Part shown: positions 13,196 through 28,400 of the stretch, piece by piece
Position numbering within the stretch: the stretch's first letter is position 1
Layout of the letters: the number at the start of each line of letters is the position of its first letter
Source: Hymenolepis diminuta
Taxonomy: Eukaryota > Platyhelminthes > Cestoda > Cyclophyllidea > Hymenolepididae
DNA: 64,000 nucleotides
Assembly: GCA_900708905.1 (NCBI GenBank)
Contig: CAADRB010000012.1
Location: 1,715,257 to 1,779,256, forward strand
Reading direction: 5' to 3'
The notes under the pieces: model-generated
Told to the model about the DNA's origin: nothing
What the model saw: the letters and a program-made list of their open reading frames with translations, nothing else
Databases searched by the model: none
Made by a program: the position numbers and the translations under genes

Positions 13196-13667
13196 AGTAC
13201 TTAAATTTCCAGTTACAAATTCAGTCGAAATCACGATACTAGATTGTCCCTAAAAGGTTGGCGGTGCGTTCGTGTTCGTCAAGCAATCGCTCTGTCGCGA
13301 ATTTAATTGGTTCTAAAACATTGACTATCTGGTGATTGGTGCGTTCAAGGTCGTCTCTGTCACTGTTAGCCTTATCGAAACCGAATACAAGGAGCGCAGT
13401 CTATTGCGCTTTTCGTTGTCTATCTGATAGCTACATTGTTACACCACGTCATTTATTGATCGTTTCTCACTAAGTGAATTTCTTCATTTATGTTATAAAG
13501 GGAAGGATTTTGAGCCTTACCTAGTAACTTTCATGATAAAATTCAATTAGTATTTGATAAGCGGGATCATCTTAACGCTAAAATAGGGCAAAACTTAAGG
13601 TGGAAATTTTAGAAACTCCCAATAATGAATTTATGACTAGCCGAAAGAGAGAAGCAGGTGAATATCC
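13196..13667. other. Short intergenic gap between eIF4E3-like and Rho-like genes
   Basis: About 570 nt separate the start codon of the eIF4E3-like gene from the stop of the Rho-like gene, both on the minus strand. The gap must hold the 5' leader and promoter of the former; AAG precedes its ATG by 4 nt. No specific promoter motif is recognised. Confidence 0.4.
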
Positions 13668-13673
13668 TTTATT
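13668..13673 (-). terminator. AATAAA polyadenylation signal of Rho-like gene
   Basis: Minus-strand AATAAA about 96 nt beyond the stop codon of the divergent Rho GTPase, a normal distance for a short 3' UTR. Confidence 0.45.
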
Positions 13674-13768
13674 CATTCTTCTGTTTTTGCTGTTAATGCA
13701 CAAAATTTTCATACAAAATTTCTGAGTAATTTAAAATAAGAAGTTTTTGATAAATTATGTATTTTTCT

Positions 13769-15263
13769 TTACATAACAAGACATCCGTGGCCTTTCTTGA
13801 ATTTTCTTGGATTTAATCCGGCTTTGATTGCCATGTCGAAAACGCTCTTGACCCCTTCTCCCGTTTTCGCCGAACACTCCACGTAATCGTAAAGTTTCCA
13901 TTTCTTTGCCATTTTTTTACCCTTGAAAATGATTAAAAACACACAAAATGCTTATTTTTATGAAATTCAATCAGTTGATAAAATTGTGCTGGTTAATTGA
14001 TATATAACTGATGTGAAGAATATTTTCATTAATACGTAAACTATTGGTGATCATTCATTTATAATGAAGTTTCTTCAATCACGGAGATGAAATCTCAGAG
14101 GGATAACAGAAATTTAATCTTAATTATGGAGTTTCGTTATATCGATTCGTTTATTGACAAGACAGATGTGACCTTTAACCCACTTAAATTGGCATGCATC
14201 CATGACTATGCTTCTGCCATTCTCAAATGTGTTCCAAACTTGGATATGAAATTTTCAATAAATATGAAGTATTTTAAAGTTTCGATTTACTCTCTGAGAG
14301 TATTGATATTCCCGTTGGAAGGGTTTCACGAAGAGTTAAAGGGCTTTTTTATGATGTATGGAGTAGTGCACAAAAGCGAAGAATTCAAAGGCAAAGATTT
14401 TAAGACCAACATTTTTAGGTTTAACTTTCAACTCCTAAAACTTCTCAAAATTGTGTTTTCGAATTTGACAATCAATATTTATTCATTCAGATCAATAGAC
14501 TGCTGTATTTTAAACAGGATTTGTTTAAATTTCGAATGAAATGTAAACTTTACTTTAATATAATAAAACCTTGGTCATTCGATATATATATATATATATA
14601 TATGTATGAAGGTGATATTTATAATAACCCTCGCAGCATAATTTATTTGATAATTTTAATGAAAATTTAACGGACAACCTTTTAAACATCTTTTGTCAAC
14701 GTTCATATGGTAACGCACTTGAATGGACATAAAGGGAATACTAACTGAAATCAATATTTAATGACGATTTCATTTGATATATCTTACCATGGCGTAAGAA
14801 ACCGTTTGATCTGTAAGAACTGAATTGAGATTACTCATTTTTATTCGGGTATCTGCTTTCGTTCCAACCAAAATTACTGCGGCATTTGGACAGTACTGAG
14901 TGACCTCCGGAATCCACATATCTTCCACATTTCTGAAAGCGTCTTTATTGTCCACAGCAAAACAGACAAGAAAGACATCGGTAACAGGATAAGATGCCTT
15001 TCTCAGGTTTTTGAATTCTTCTTGACCTAGAATAAATTATCATCGGATCAGGATGGGAGGTATTAGATAATACCCGCTGTATCCCAAAGATTAAAGATCA
15101 CTTGAGTATTTTTAACTGTTACTTTAGCTGTATATTCATCTGCAATTGTTGGGATATATTTCTCAAATTCACCATTATCTCCCATCATATATCGAAGTAC
15201 AAGACAGGTTTTACCAACCATGCCATCCCCAACAACGACACATTTGATCGACCTTTCATTCAT
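13769..15263 (-). CDS. Divergent Rho-family small GTPase, 3 exons
   Basis: A membrane-anchored GTP switch of the Rho family. Exons are 15263-15074, 15026-14788 and 13921-13769 (TAA); they join in phase to 193 codons. Visible motifs are the P-loop GDGMVGKT (residues 12-19), switch I with IPT (T39), DTAGQEE (Q65 matches Rac Q61), GTKAD, ECSAK and a C-terminal CaaX box CLVM; the terminal Met favours farnesylation. It departs from Rac, Cdc42 and RhoA. The effector loop reads IPTIADEY instead of the usual PTVFDNY, so the conserved Phe is Ala. There are two extra residues before switch I, and the Rho insert helix region is about two residues short. Intron positions and phases (after DTA-G, phase 1; before the GKK/GLA segment, phase 0) equal those of the Rac gene at 23132, so the two are probably paralogues. 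Effector binding is likely altered; the partner is unknown. Confidence 0.9.
14087..14539 (+). other. 150-codon open frame inside the Rho-like intron, opposite strand
   Basis: A 150-codon plus-strand frame lies within intron 2 of the divergent Rho gene. In DNA this AT-rich an uninterrupted frame of that length is unusual. The product is rich in Phe, Ile, Leu, Lys and Asn, with a hydrophobic C-terminal third (LLKLLKIVFSNLTINI). No known domain is recognised. It could be a young intronic gene, a decayed element or chance; there is no clear promoter, and I give it low weight. Confidence 0.2.
14582..14603. repeat. AT dinucleotide microsatellite
   Basis: Eleven consecutive AT units within intron 2 of the divergent Rho gene. 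Confidence 0.9.
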
Positions 15264-16090
15264 TCGCGCAAAAAATCAAATAATATAAGTAATCTCCTGA
15301 TTGTGGTATTTATTTACCTGTGCTCCAAAAGAACCAGTCAGATTTAAGGCCTAATGACGTATTATTCAAGGACTAAATTGATAAAAAAAGCCTTATTTCG
15401 TTTTCATAATCAACCAGATGAGATAAAAATATGTTTCTACCGAGATCATTTTTAGATCAAATTTTTAAATAATATATGAAAATTAAATCTACATATTAGC
15501 TCACTGATAAACTGGTATGAAGGATTTCCGAATCAACAGAATAGAGGATATCTTGAGAAAATATCGGCCTTTATTTTACTAAATGTAAAGTTATGGAAAT
15601 GGTCAAGCATGAGAATTTGAATTTGAAGAATGTTATTTGAAGAACATCATAATTTAACAAGATGGAAGGGGAGTAAAATGGGAAAATATGGGTCCCTCTT
15701 CGTCCATGATGTATTCGTGGCTAAAATACATGAGGACATTACCTTAAATTGGAGCTTAACTTTGGAAGATCAGTTGGAAATTTAACGTTTGCTTTCATAT
15801 GTGTATACATCATTAGGCATTTAAAAATTAAATTTCAGTTTGTTTTATAACAGATGAAAGTGTGGACCTGAAGAGTGGAAAGATTTATGAAATTGAGTAG
15901 TCACGCTGCTGAGTTGTCAGATGGCATAGCTAAGAATTTAGATTGGTATACAACATTGTACTCTATGCAACTAACATTTCTCATTTCATCTGGGAACACC
16001 TTACGCACTTTTAGAAAAACAGAAGATGAAACTGTTAATAGCTGAAATTTACAATTTCTTGCAACAAAAAAAATTAGCATTATATTAACT
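15264..16090. other. Upstream flank of the Rho-like gene, no gene seen
   Basis: AT-rich sequence between the Rho start codon and the mariner remnant. It must include the Rho promoter, but no clear motif stands out. Unlike Rac, FBPase and the carboxypeptidase, this gene has no AG acceptor immediately before its ATG. Confidence 0.4.
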
Positions 16091-16099
16091 TAGGTTCTA

Positions 16100-16960
16100 C
16101 TCTATATATCCTCCTCTGGCTCCTATTGTAAGCTTTCATCAGGTGTCTTTACGGATGTGCTATATTCCCCGGGCTATTACCTCTGTCAGAGAGGATTTAG
16201 TTTTATGGGGTGCTTGCTAACTTCTTTTTCAATCACGTCCCGCCTCACACATAACAATTCGAAGAATCAAGATCTGGTGAGTTAGGAGACGGCCATAAGT
16301 TGGGTGTGACAGGATGATGAAAATTCTCGGCCATCAAATCCCAGGTTTTGGGAGTTTTATTGGATGGAGTCAAATCTTCTTGGAAAACATAGGTTCTTCC
16401 TCCATTGGCAACTTATTGGAGGCTTAATAATGATTTGAGGAGTCTCCACATAGACATCTGCATCCACATTGACTCTAAGGCCCTGTGGAAAAAAATTAAG
16501 GAGTCATGATGTGCCCCTCTCTTCCTCATCACTACTAAAAACACCGAAAACCATCATCGTTGCTGGAAATTCATGCACATGCATAACAGTTAGAATTTCA
16601 GTGGGTTCCACCCACACATAGCCATCTATCATTTTTTTGATCGACTTTTTGATTCTGGTGGGAGTTATTTTTGGCGGAGAAAAACCAAAGGTACCCCTCT
16701 TCTTCTGGGTGCTTCAATTTCCTTAAGAGTCGTTTTGCACGCATTATATGATTCTCTTGAATTGTTTTTGTCCACATCAACTGACCTTGCCTAAGAATTT
16801 ACGATCTGCATCCAAGGTTTTAACGAACGACGTTTCTTATTCTTCTTTCAGACACTTGAAAATCTTTAGCAAGATGTCGCACTGAATTCCCACGATTTTC
16901 GTCCATCGTGTCATGCTCTCCTCTCACGAACTCAGGTGTTCTAAGTGAGTCAGCAGAGCT
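16100..16960 (-). mobile_element. Decayed mariner-family transposase
   Basis: Read on the minus strand in shifting frames, this stretch shows a series of mariner (Tc1/mariner) transposase segments in the right order. An N-terminal helix-turn-helix part (SVRHLAKDFQVSERRIR) comes first. It is followed by RAKRLLRKLKHPEEEGYLWFF, NDRWLCV, the FFPQGLRVN and DADVYVETPQII segments, then TPNLWPSPNSPDL-like sequence. Stop codons and frameshifts break it many times. The catalytic triad is damaged: the first Asp (normally in SDEK) is lost and the last segment is altered. Codes for nothing active. No terminal inverted repeats could be fixed by eye, so the element ends are uncertain; the longest intact frame is 16598-16780. 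Confidence 0.85.
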
Positions 16961-17109
16961 TCTGTTTCATCTTCCGCGTGGTGGCCAATTCATCTGCATT
17001 GTGTTCATTCAGCTCCTTTCTAAGTTTTCAAACGAAAGATGTGGCGACTTTTAGAAATCTTATAATTTCCAAATTGCTGTCTTTCGCTTTACACCACAAA
17101 AAGCGTGGT

Positions 17110-20100
17110 CTAAATAGTACTTTATCCAGATAAAACAAGTAAATATAAAGTGGCTTAAAGTCTTTAGAACATATAAAATATGAATGCAAAAATTAAAAAT
17201 AGGTCGATCTTTTGCCTCATGTTTGTCTAATCCCACCAATTCGAAAGTGACTGATGATCATATGGTCTGATCAGGCAAATGGCCACCCAAGCTCTCAGTT
17301 CGGTTTCCTCATTGGTTCATTCTGTTCACAGGCATGTGCCTTAGTTTGATCCAGCAAAGTTGCAAGCTTACGTCTTCCCCTTTTTTCATCCAGAGATGAA
17401 ACTTACATTCTGAGGCCTTGAGCTATGTCTTTCACCGTCTTAATACTATCAAAAGAGTTGTGAAATGCATGATTTTGAAAATACTAATAAGTGACAACCT
17501 GGTATTCTCCTATTTTTCATTTATAACTACTACTTATAACTACTTTCCAACCTAACTTGACTCCCTTCAGATATCTCAAACTAAGATGGTTTTGCAAGCA
17601 CTTATCAGAACTAGAACTCCAGATAATTATTTCATTTTGAGAGTCGAAGTCCTCAAACTGCATGTGAATAAACGTAATATTTAAAATTGTATATCAACTT
17701 AAAAATATTTGGGATTGAAATAATTTGTTCATAATTATGGCCCAAGAAAATCATAATTTATATTTTCATGCATACCTGAGGCCAGAAATTCTTCCTCATG
17801 AATTGACAGGTGTGTTCAACAAATGACCAACCGATTTTTGATATCTGGTCAATAAATGTTCTCACTAGAGAAGCTCCTTGATGTTACTCTTCTACATAGA
17901 ATGAGTGTTGGCTTTCTCAAAGTGGCCTTAGAGTTCTAGTTATCGATATAATTATGGCAACCTATTTCTTAATTATGCTATCTGTAATCGAGATTCGATT
18001 TTTATCCAATTTATTGGCTCCTTCATGTAATTCTCTACATAACTCCCCTCCCCAAACTTAAAGCAAATTATGAACTTCAATCGTTACATAACACCTTCGT
18101 TGTTAGTCTTTCTCCACCACTGAATCACTTTATCAGCTTGCTAATTGCAGATTGCTGCCTCCTCTCTGTTCTTTCCTAATAAAATCTCTCTCATTCATAT
18201 CTTTTGACAGCTGTGTTTTTAAAATTGGAAACGACACTGGATTAGTTTGTTCTCCTCTTATTCTATGTAGTAATTCAAGAAAAACTAGGTTGTTTTATTT
18301 TTATCGCTGTTTCATTTACTAGGAATGATAAACCAATAAAAGTGGCTTGTCGTAGTTTCAGAGGTAAGTCTTATTTTTAATGGGCATACATAAACATCTT
18401 ATAACGCGCTCTTACAATACGACACCACCTGAAAGATAAATTCCTAAATCATATTGAGGGCTGGCATGATAACACGACGATTAGACTTAAAGAAGTCATG
18501 TTTTAACTTAGAGATTTAATTTTATACCAGAGTATTTATGGCAAGTGTCAATGGTAATCCCAAAGTGAGATAGATTTATGAAACCCAGAAGAAATTAAGC
18601 GAGGTAAAAAGTCATTCGTAATAAGCTGAAATATCAAATTAGGGCTAAGTATAGCACTACACTCACGTTTAAATTCACATGCAATATCTTGAGACGCCCA
18701 TCACTCAATTTTTTTGTTTCTACTCCTTCTGAGAGCATGCAAATAATCAATCATAGAGATCATTTCATCTGCTCGTGAGAACAGTCTAAATATTTATTAA
18801 AAACTATCTTGAATATAGAAAGAAATGCATGAGGGTCTATAAGATAGGTGGCTATACCAGAAAACACTAAAAAGGACAGGAGTAAAAGGTTACTACTATC
18901 TTATCACATTGATTACGTTTGTCTCAAGTAGCCTGGAATTTTGTTGTATATATCTCCGGTTCTGGTTTCCCATTAGTTCAGTGTACGTCAATATTGGTCT
19001 GCGTGCCCTCTAGAGCTTTTCTATCGGCTTCCTAGATTGCTAGTATACCCACTTCTAATTTTTCAGTAGCAACATACTTGGTGGCCTACTTAATTTTGAT
19101 AACAGGGCTTCATCACTGTGAGAATAATGTTTGCTGGCAACTCAACTTAGTCTAAAATACCCGCAATTATAAAAGAGTAAATGAGGGAATGAAATCAAAT
19201 GTCCTTCGGGCTTCCCTTATGAAAAATATGTCGAAACTAAATCTGAATTTTGGTTCAAGTAATTTCAAGTTTAATCTATTCATTTGATATCCCACCAATT
19301 TTTCTAACTTTCCTCAATAGTTGTAACATTTCTATTTTTCTTCCGTCTTACTCACTTAGAGCAGTTCAAAGGTAACTTTAGTTAAAGTTCCAGACGGTTT
19401 GTTGATAGCCGGAATTGCCATTAATCGCCAAGATTCCGTAGGTAGCAAACTTCCAGAGAGATTCAGTTGGCAGTTGGATACAACACTCTCTCTTTCCGAA
19501 TTATTAATCGTCATGCGTTTACTCTCTAATGCCCGACTGAATTCTCTCATTGCCTCTTAAATGTTTCAGCGGTCCATGTCAACTGTAAATCCCTACAAGG
19601 TCCGATTTCTACTCCCCAGCTATCATCGTCACATCCACCCAACTCCTATACACACCATCCCTTCGAGTATCAACACACAGCTCTTTGACTCCCTTCTTTT
19701 CACCATACTATCCTCTACCATCCAACTCCTACAGTTAGGACCTCCAATCAGTTCCTTATCATCTACAGCTCCTTTTGCCAACTTCCATCTCCGACATCTT
19801 ATTTGCCTTTCTCATTTGTAACCTCTCCCCTTACCGATTCTTATTAAAAATTGCTAGAGGAAATGATAATTATTCTTCTCCGCACTCAATACTCCTTCCA
19901 TTAATGAAAATGCAATTTCCTTTCTATTCCCCCACTGATAAAAGACACTTTGTAATAATGCATATTTGTTAAAGTCTATACTGATTGAGTTATACTTCCG
20001 TTAGTACACGCATGTTTACCATAACGTGTCTTGCCTACTTCTTTGAAATACTGTCTTCTGTGTTATTTTACTATATGTTATGATCCACCCTTCCCCGTAG

Positions 20101-23100
20101 GATACCGTAACCGACTCTTAAATTCCCTAAGACATTGCATTAGTTATAAATACAACCCGACATCACCATACAGAATTACCCAAACTACCAAGTCAAAATA
20201 ACATGTATGTTTTCTTATCGGTAGGTCATTTACAACCGTAATATAAGTGAATTTGTTCGAATAAAAGGGGATTAAAAGAAGTTGGACTTAAAAAAGGAAA
20301 ATATATAAGAAATACTTTCGGGGAAAATATTTTCTCACATGTGGCACTATATTACTGACTTTTCTAGAGTGATTTACTGATACTTCTAATTTGTTACGTT
20401 ATTACAAAATAATTTTGTCTTTTTCTAAACCCATGTGGACCAATAATTGCTAAATCTCCAATTGAGAATATTTGTTTTTTGCTTTGTTCTCCAATATGAG
20501 AAAGTTAAACTTTATGTCAATAATATCCTCCCTTTTACTCCAAGCACCATTGGAACAAGTCTGGTACAGACTAGCTGGACAATGCTTCGATGGGTATTGT
20601 TAAAATACGATCTGGAACCCTAAAACGTCCAGGAACAAAATAACTGATTTTGGATACACGGGAACTTGTCTAAAACAAGTTTATTTGCTTTACACCTTAT
20701 CATTCCCGAATACCTTGGCAGGCTTATAACTTGTCTGCTAGCAATGAACACGACTTGCAAATGAATATGTAACGACTCAGTCACTATATTTAAATGTTAA
20801 AAATGATTTCTAGCTAATGAATGACGTAATTCCACGATTTCAATAATCTAAATCATATCGTTATTCTTGTTTGACCCTCTTTTCCTCTTTGCAAACTCTT
20901 CTATCAAACACGTTTTATATATATTTATATATGATTAAATCTGAATGGGAAGTCGAGGACGATTCGTTTTAAGATGGCTGGGAGGATACCTGTGTTGATC
21001 TTTTCATGTTACGTCTCTGGTGGGGTGATTGTTGTCATAATAGGAAGGGCTTTCACATAATTATATGCATAATCGAAAAACAACTCACTCTTAGTACTTC
21101 TAGTATTACTTTTTTATACCGGGCCAACAAGAGTTTAATTATTTTTCACCTTTAGTAACTAACTGTACAATCAAATATTGTTAGAATCCCCACTGATATA
21201 ACAACATATAGTGGCTAATAATTTATAGATAGTTCAGTGAGATCTCACATTAAAAAAGAAATCACAGCTCTCTAGATACAGCTGTTTACATATGCTGATA
21301 ATACAAAATTGTCAATACAGTTCCTAGGACTTCTTATTATAACCAACCTAAAATGAAGAAAATGCAAATCACTTCATCAACTCATGTGAAATCTTACTAT
21401 TAAGAACCAAAATCTTCTATTTATACAGCATATGTAATAAAAAATTGGAGACATTTTGTCAAAAACCCATATTCATTTAAAAATTCGGTTGAAGAAATTG
21501 AATAAATTCATAGAATAGTAAATGAATATTCCCGTGACATGCACACAGCGTGTGGCGGTTATCGATTTCCCAGTCCTCACACTCAAGGCATAACTTCAAG
21601 ATTTTCCATAAAAAAGTTCCATTTTTTGAAATACTTGGAACTGAGTATGTCATATTTAAGAAGATCTCCAAATTAATAGAAGAACTATTTCAATTGAATA
21701 GTGAAAAATCGCTAACCAATAACAGTGCAATAATATCTACTGGTATGATATAAATCTAGACCTCAAATTGTGCGAGATTTGGTGTTGATTTCGAGCAAAC
21801 ATACATACCAATTGAAAAAGTGGCAGTAAAGAAACTGCAAATAAGATAAAATATTTAAGGAAAAGATCTGCAATTGCAATTAGACTCACGGCCTCCATAG
21901 GAAGATGACTCCAGACAAGTGATGCTTTTACGTATACTCTTATTGTAGAGGGTACAGATACCTGAACTCAACAATTATACATATATGCACTTTAAGAAGT
22001 ATAATAAACTGAACTTTTTATTTCGCCAGTAATCATAAACTACATTTAGGCTTGAATATCAATATCCATAAAACTGCGCCAAAATGGATTTAATGATATT
22101 AGGCAAATATTAAAAATAGATGTTCAAAAAGAAAGAGTTTTTTATTGAAGATCATGTTTTAGTTACTATTGATGCACTATAAACCAAAATCAACAAGCAT
22201 TAGGTCTAATAACTTCGGAGGAATTGCGTATAGAGGATAAAAATGCCTTTATGGGATAAAATTAATCATCAATAGCGTAAAAATGGGAAGAAAGGAATAA
22301 AAGGAATATCTTTAATAACCTTAGAAACAATTTGGAAGGAAGGCATAAATTGTGGATAGTGCCAAAGAAAACCTATTTCCAAACTGAAGTAGAATTTAAT
22401 ACAAGCATCCCCAATATCTTGCATCAACTTTTTGAGTTTATCATATATGAATAGATGTAAAAATAATAAGGCAGATTTAAGTTAAAAAAATAGTAGACTT
22501 ATTAATAATTTTAATAGTGTAATCGAACAGAACCATTTCTCTTTGGTGAAGGGTGTTAAAATTTAATCTGTGATGCATTATTTTACAGATCGTATTTTGC
22601 TGTTTTGAATAAATATACAATCAGTGAGGTTCTTAATGCTTAGAAATCTAAAATTACTATTTTATAAGACATAAATTTCATGATTTTTTATAAATAAATC
22701 ATTGTCGTAGTATTTACGCAACAATGCCATTTTCAAAATCTGAATAAAATGTTCAGATTTCATGAAACTAGTTCCCTTGAAATCATGTACAAAGTCCTGT
22801 ATTAATGAGCGACGATATTAAAAGGTTGTCCGTGATGGATGAATAGATGAGCCATATCATCACAAAATTTCGCAAATAAATATCCATTTACTCATTTTTA
22901 AAGGGTTTAAATATTATGAAATTTATGCATCATAGAAACAACATGTTATTATTTTAACAAAGACAAATTTACCAATTCATGGCCGAAATAGTTTTAATTA
23001 AGCAATTGGTGATTGGCGGATCTTGTGGGTTGTTTTCGGCTTTGATCTTTTATACTTTTGAGTCTCATTTATTGTAAGTTTACTACTAACTTATTGAAAA

Positions 23101-23110
23101 ATTTTACATT
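17110..23110. other. Six-kilobase gene-free stretch upstream of Rac
   Basis: No exon with a family motif. Around 19561-19840 the plus strand is strongly pyrimidine-rich and stays open for about 87 codons in one frame, with a minus-strand frame beside it at 19356-19550; neither product is recognised, and the bias may come from a low-complexity or decayed repeat. Confidence 0.45.
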
Positions 23111-23113
23111 CAG
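23111..23113 (+). promoter_or_regulatory. 3' splice acceptor just upstream of the Rac start
   Basis: A pyrimidine-rich TTTTACATTCAG ends 18 nt before the Rac ATG. No matching upstream exon is recognisable. It may join a 5' UTR exon or receive a trans-spliced leader, as is common in flatworms. Confidence 0.45.
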
Positions 23114-23125
23114 AGTTTTAAATAG

Positions 23126-24989
<1,864 letters not shown>

Positions 24990-25445
24990 TTGTCTCAGAG
25001 GTGTTACAAAGACGAGGTCATACTCCCTTCCCCACCCCTACACGCGATCGCCACCCCCTAATTCGAAAATCCCCATCCCTGCTTCTTTTTTTGAGACGAT
25101 GCCAGTACCCCGATCGTCTGAATCTCAAAAACACACTCGTGATTATCGATTTTTTGTCAGTTCTCTCATCCTCTATAATCTGAAATGAAGCAAAACACTG
25201 AGAACACCGTGTACAGTATGTGCGTTGAATTTTCCTCTAGGTTATACTTTCGCCTATTCTCCTCCCTATCTGACCTTCCACTTTGTGAATGTTTTGCTTG
25301 CCTCTATTGTGTTTACCTGTCTCTCTTCCTTTTTTTCTAAAAGCGCGGTGTCGCAAAATGTCTCTCTTCCTTTTAACACACGCGCAAACGCAAGCATAGC
25401 CCCTCTTTTACTCACCCTTCTTTCTCTCCCTCTCTGACTATTATA
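24990..25445 (+). other. Pyrimidine-rich 3' flank of Rac, likely 3' UTR
   Basis: Immediately after the Rac stop the plus strand becomes C/T-rich with runs such as CCCTTCCCCACCCCTAC and TTCTTTCTCTCCCTCTCT. The short open frames here follow from the composition. No AATAAA was found close by, so the 3' end is not fixed. Confidence 0.4.
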
Positions 25446-28400
25446 CTAAAACGACGGCAACTATAACTACTTCTAACTAATGAATGTTGGTTAAATGAAG
25501 AAAGTATTCTTAAAACGCATCTTTTTGTTTTTAAGAGTAGGGAGAATTGGTTTTCGGCCACTGATGGGACGTGTTTTGTAACTTTAACGAATAGCTACCA
25601 TGAAAAAGACGTCATTCTCTCGCGCCTCTCTTGCCTATTTGTAGTCAGTAGAACTGTTTTTTCAGTTTGCTAATCCATTTGGACAAATGTATCAGTAGGT
25701 TAGGATGTGCAGAGTTTTCCATTTATATTGGGGCACAGCTTTTGAAATCAAGATTTCTACGTAGTCGCTAAAAACCTCATTCTTTGGGATTCTTTTCTAG
25801 GAATTGTGTGTGCATTGTTTTCTGCAAATTTGAAGTATGAACAAAGCCTGGATATTGCACAGTTGACGGCTGGTGACTTGGTGACTAATTTGGTTGAGCC
25901 TTTAAGATGATAATGACGCCAAAGCACTTGTAGGCAATGCGAGTGCAATGACGTAAATGTCGGTATTTTCACTTGTATTAGAGCTAAATTGGGGCAAAAG
26001 GCGATTAGGAACAGTCTCGCATATTGCTCAATATCGAAATCTTAGGTATTCCCGCACAGTGATCAGCTGCTTGAAAAGAAATCCAGGTAGTCTATCAGTG
26101 CGTTCGCGGTAATATTTAATCAAAAAATCTTTGTCGAGGCTAACAGATGTCTTATTAATGTGAATCCATGATTGTCGGTCGTTGTAGGGCGTTGACTAGC
26201 ATAGCGGATGGATATTGCACCTTCTAAAAATGGCTTCCAGGGCCGACCTTCATTCAAATATATTAAGATTCCTGACATCCTGATTTCATTACATATTCTT
26301 TTTGACTCCTGTTTTATCGTTTGCTAGATTATATCGCCATAGATGTTATACAATGCCTAAAACTTGTAAAAGCTTTTATTCAGTGGAGTTTTAATCGGAA
26401 CATATATTAGCGTTCCCGTGTTCGGATATGCGAAAGCGAATTGACTGAATAGAATTACGCTACACGAAACCATGTGTGCTATCAAATTGCGAGGGGTCAA
26501 AGTTCACTGAGCTCTCCCCAGGTAGGTGCAAGAATCCGATTAATTCTTTTCTGTTAAACGTGGAAGAGTCAGACTCGATGAAAGGAATGTTTGGTCATAC
26601 TGCTGTTTTACGGTTAATCCCACTTTATGAAAAAATTATAGTATTCGTTAGGTGTAGTTTCCTCATGTCTGAGAAACATCAATCGAATATTCAAGAATTC
26701 TTTGATTAATTACGAATTGGCTTAATCAAGTAGCTACTAAAAACTCTCCCTCTCTCAGAGGGAAAAACTGTGTACCGATGACATAGCGGTCTGCTTTCAC
26801 GTGTTTGATTTTCACCGGTAGATGGAATGATCCATCGCACTGATTTATTTATTTCCCACGCCTAGGTAAAAATACAATTTTCCATCGGGGGGATAACATT
26901 TGAACACTGAGACCATTAAAACACCCCAATATAGGTTAAGAAGTAGAAAAGAAAGCCAGAGTATTAAAAGAGTCAGATAACATTTGATTTTTAGACTCTG
27001 ATCATATACAGGTACTATCTTATCATAGCAGAGGTAACAAGAATTCTCTCAAGGTGGTATCTAATCGCATTAATCAAAAACTAGTGGGAAGGGGGCAGCA
27101 AAATGCGAGTTTAATATTATGAAAGCTAAAAATGCTTTTTCTTGGGATCTATGCAGGATTCTTTCCTTCGGTAATATAACTTAATTTCATTTAAATAAGA
27201 CGAGTCCTTTGAATAACTACCATTCATTAATCATTGCCCAACAATACGGAGAGAAAATCGGTCAACTATGTCATTTTGAATGTTTTTAATATGTAACCAG
27301 CCTTTATACCAAAATTTATTTCGCTTTGCAGAACTTCGAGAGAGAGAAAGATGTAGTGTAGTGCAAGCGCCAACACAAAAACTGGCATTCAGGGCGTATG
27401 AGTCATCCCACCGACGCGCGAATTGCATGGTACAGTCATGTGATTGGTCAGTGTGTTGTTTCATCACAAGTGTACAAGGTAGCCACCACCCTCATCCTCA
27501 TTTCGTAATCAATATATCGATTAATGAATCCCAAGTCATTTCATTGTGAGAGTATTCTACTAAAATTATCTAAGCATCTTCTTTCACGCAATATCCACAT
27601 CAGAAGAAGGCTCTTAAATATGAAACAATTTCAAATTGCCCCAATGACCACCTCATTTCCATCTCCCTGTCAATAGCCAGAGTTGTTAAAAATGACGGAA
27701 ATGATTGTGGTGTACAGAACTAACGGATCTCTCCTGACCTCATGAGCTACAGAATGTTCTTGGACTGAACTTATATTAGTATTATGCATGTTTCTCCCCA
27801 ATTTGCCTACTGCATGCATTTATGCAACGTAAATATTATTTGTTACTTTCCTCTACTTTTGACTAATTACCTCTTCCGATATGTATGTATCCCATACCTT
27901 GGTCATCCCTGTATTGTTATTCGTTTTATATAACTTTGTAATTAACTATGGGTACTAGTCGGTTCCTGAAAAGACGTCTTTCGTCTGACTTCTCGATTCC
28001 TGTTACAACTTTTTTTTAAAGAGATGACACTAAGCACTATCTGCTATTTTTGTGTATCCATAACTGTGAATAGAGCAGCGACAAATTACGAGAACCGCAT
28101 GCTGGCTGATAAACTTGGTTATGCTGCCGTAGTTGCCTGCTGACCTCACGCTCTCCTTTTAGATGTCACATGTTATTTCACGTTAATGATAGACAATATT
28201 CCTCCATTTGTTTACCTTATTGGAGTTAGGGTAACGACTAACGGCTGACAGTTAACACCAGTTCTAGAACAGAAGACTAAGAGCTAATGTTTATTGATCA
28301 AGTCACAGCGAGGATTCAAGCGGCTGAAAGAGATAAGGAACAAAGGCGATGAGAGGGTAGTGTAGGAGTAGGTGTGTCTGTCCGAGTGTCTTAGTGGAAA

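Noticed and set aside
19356..19821. Pair of open frames on opposite strands in a pyrimidine-rich patch
   Set aside because: Checked for retrotransposon endonuclease or reverse transcriptase motifs; none seen. The bias in composition alone explains the open frames.
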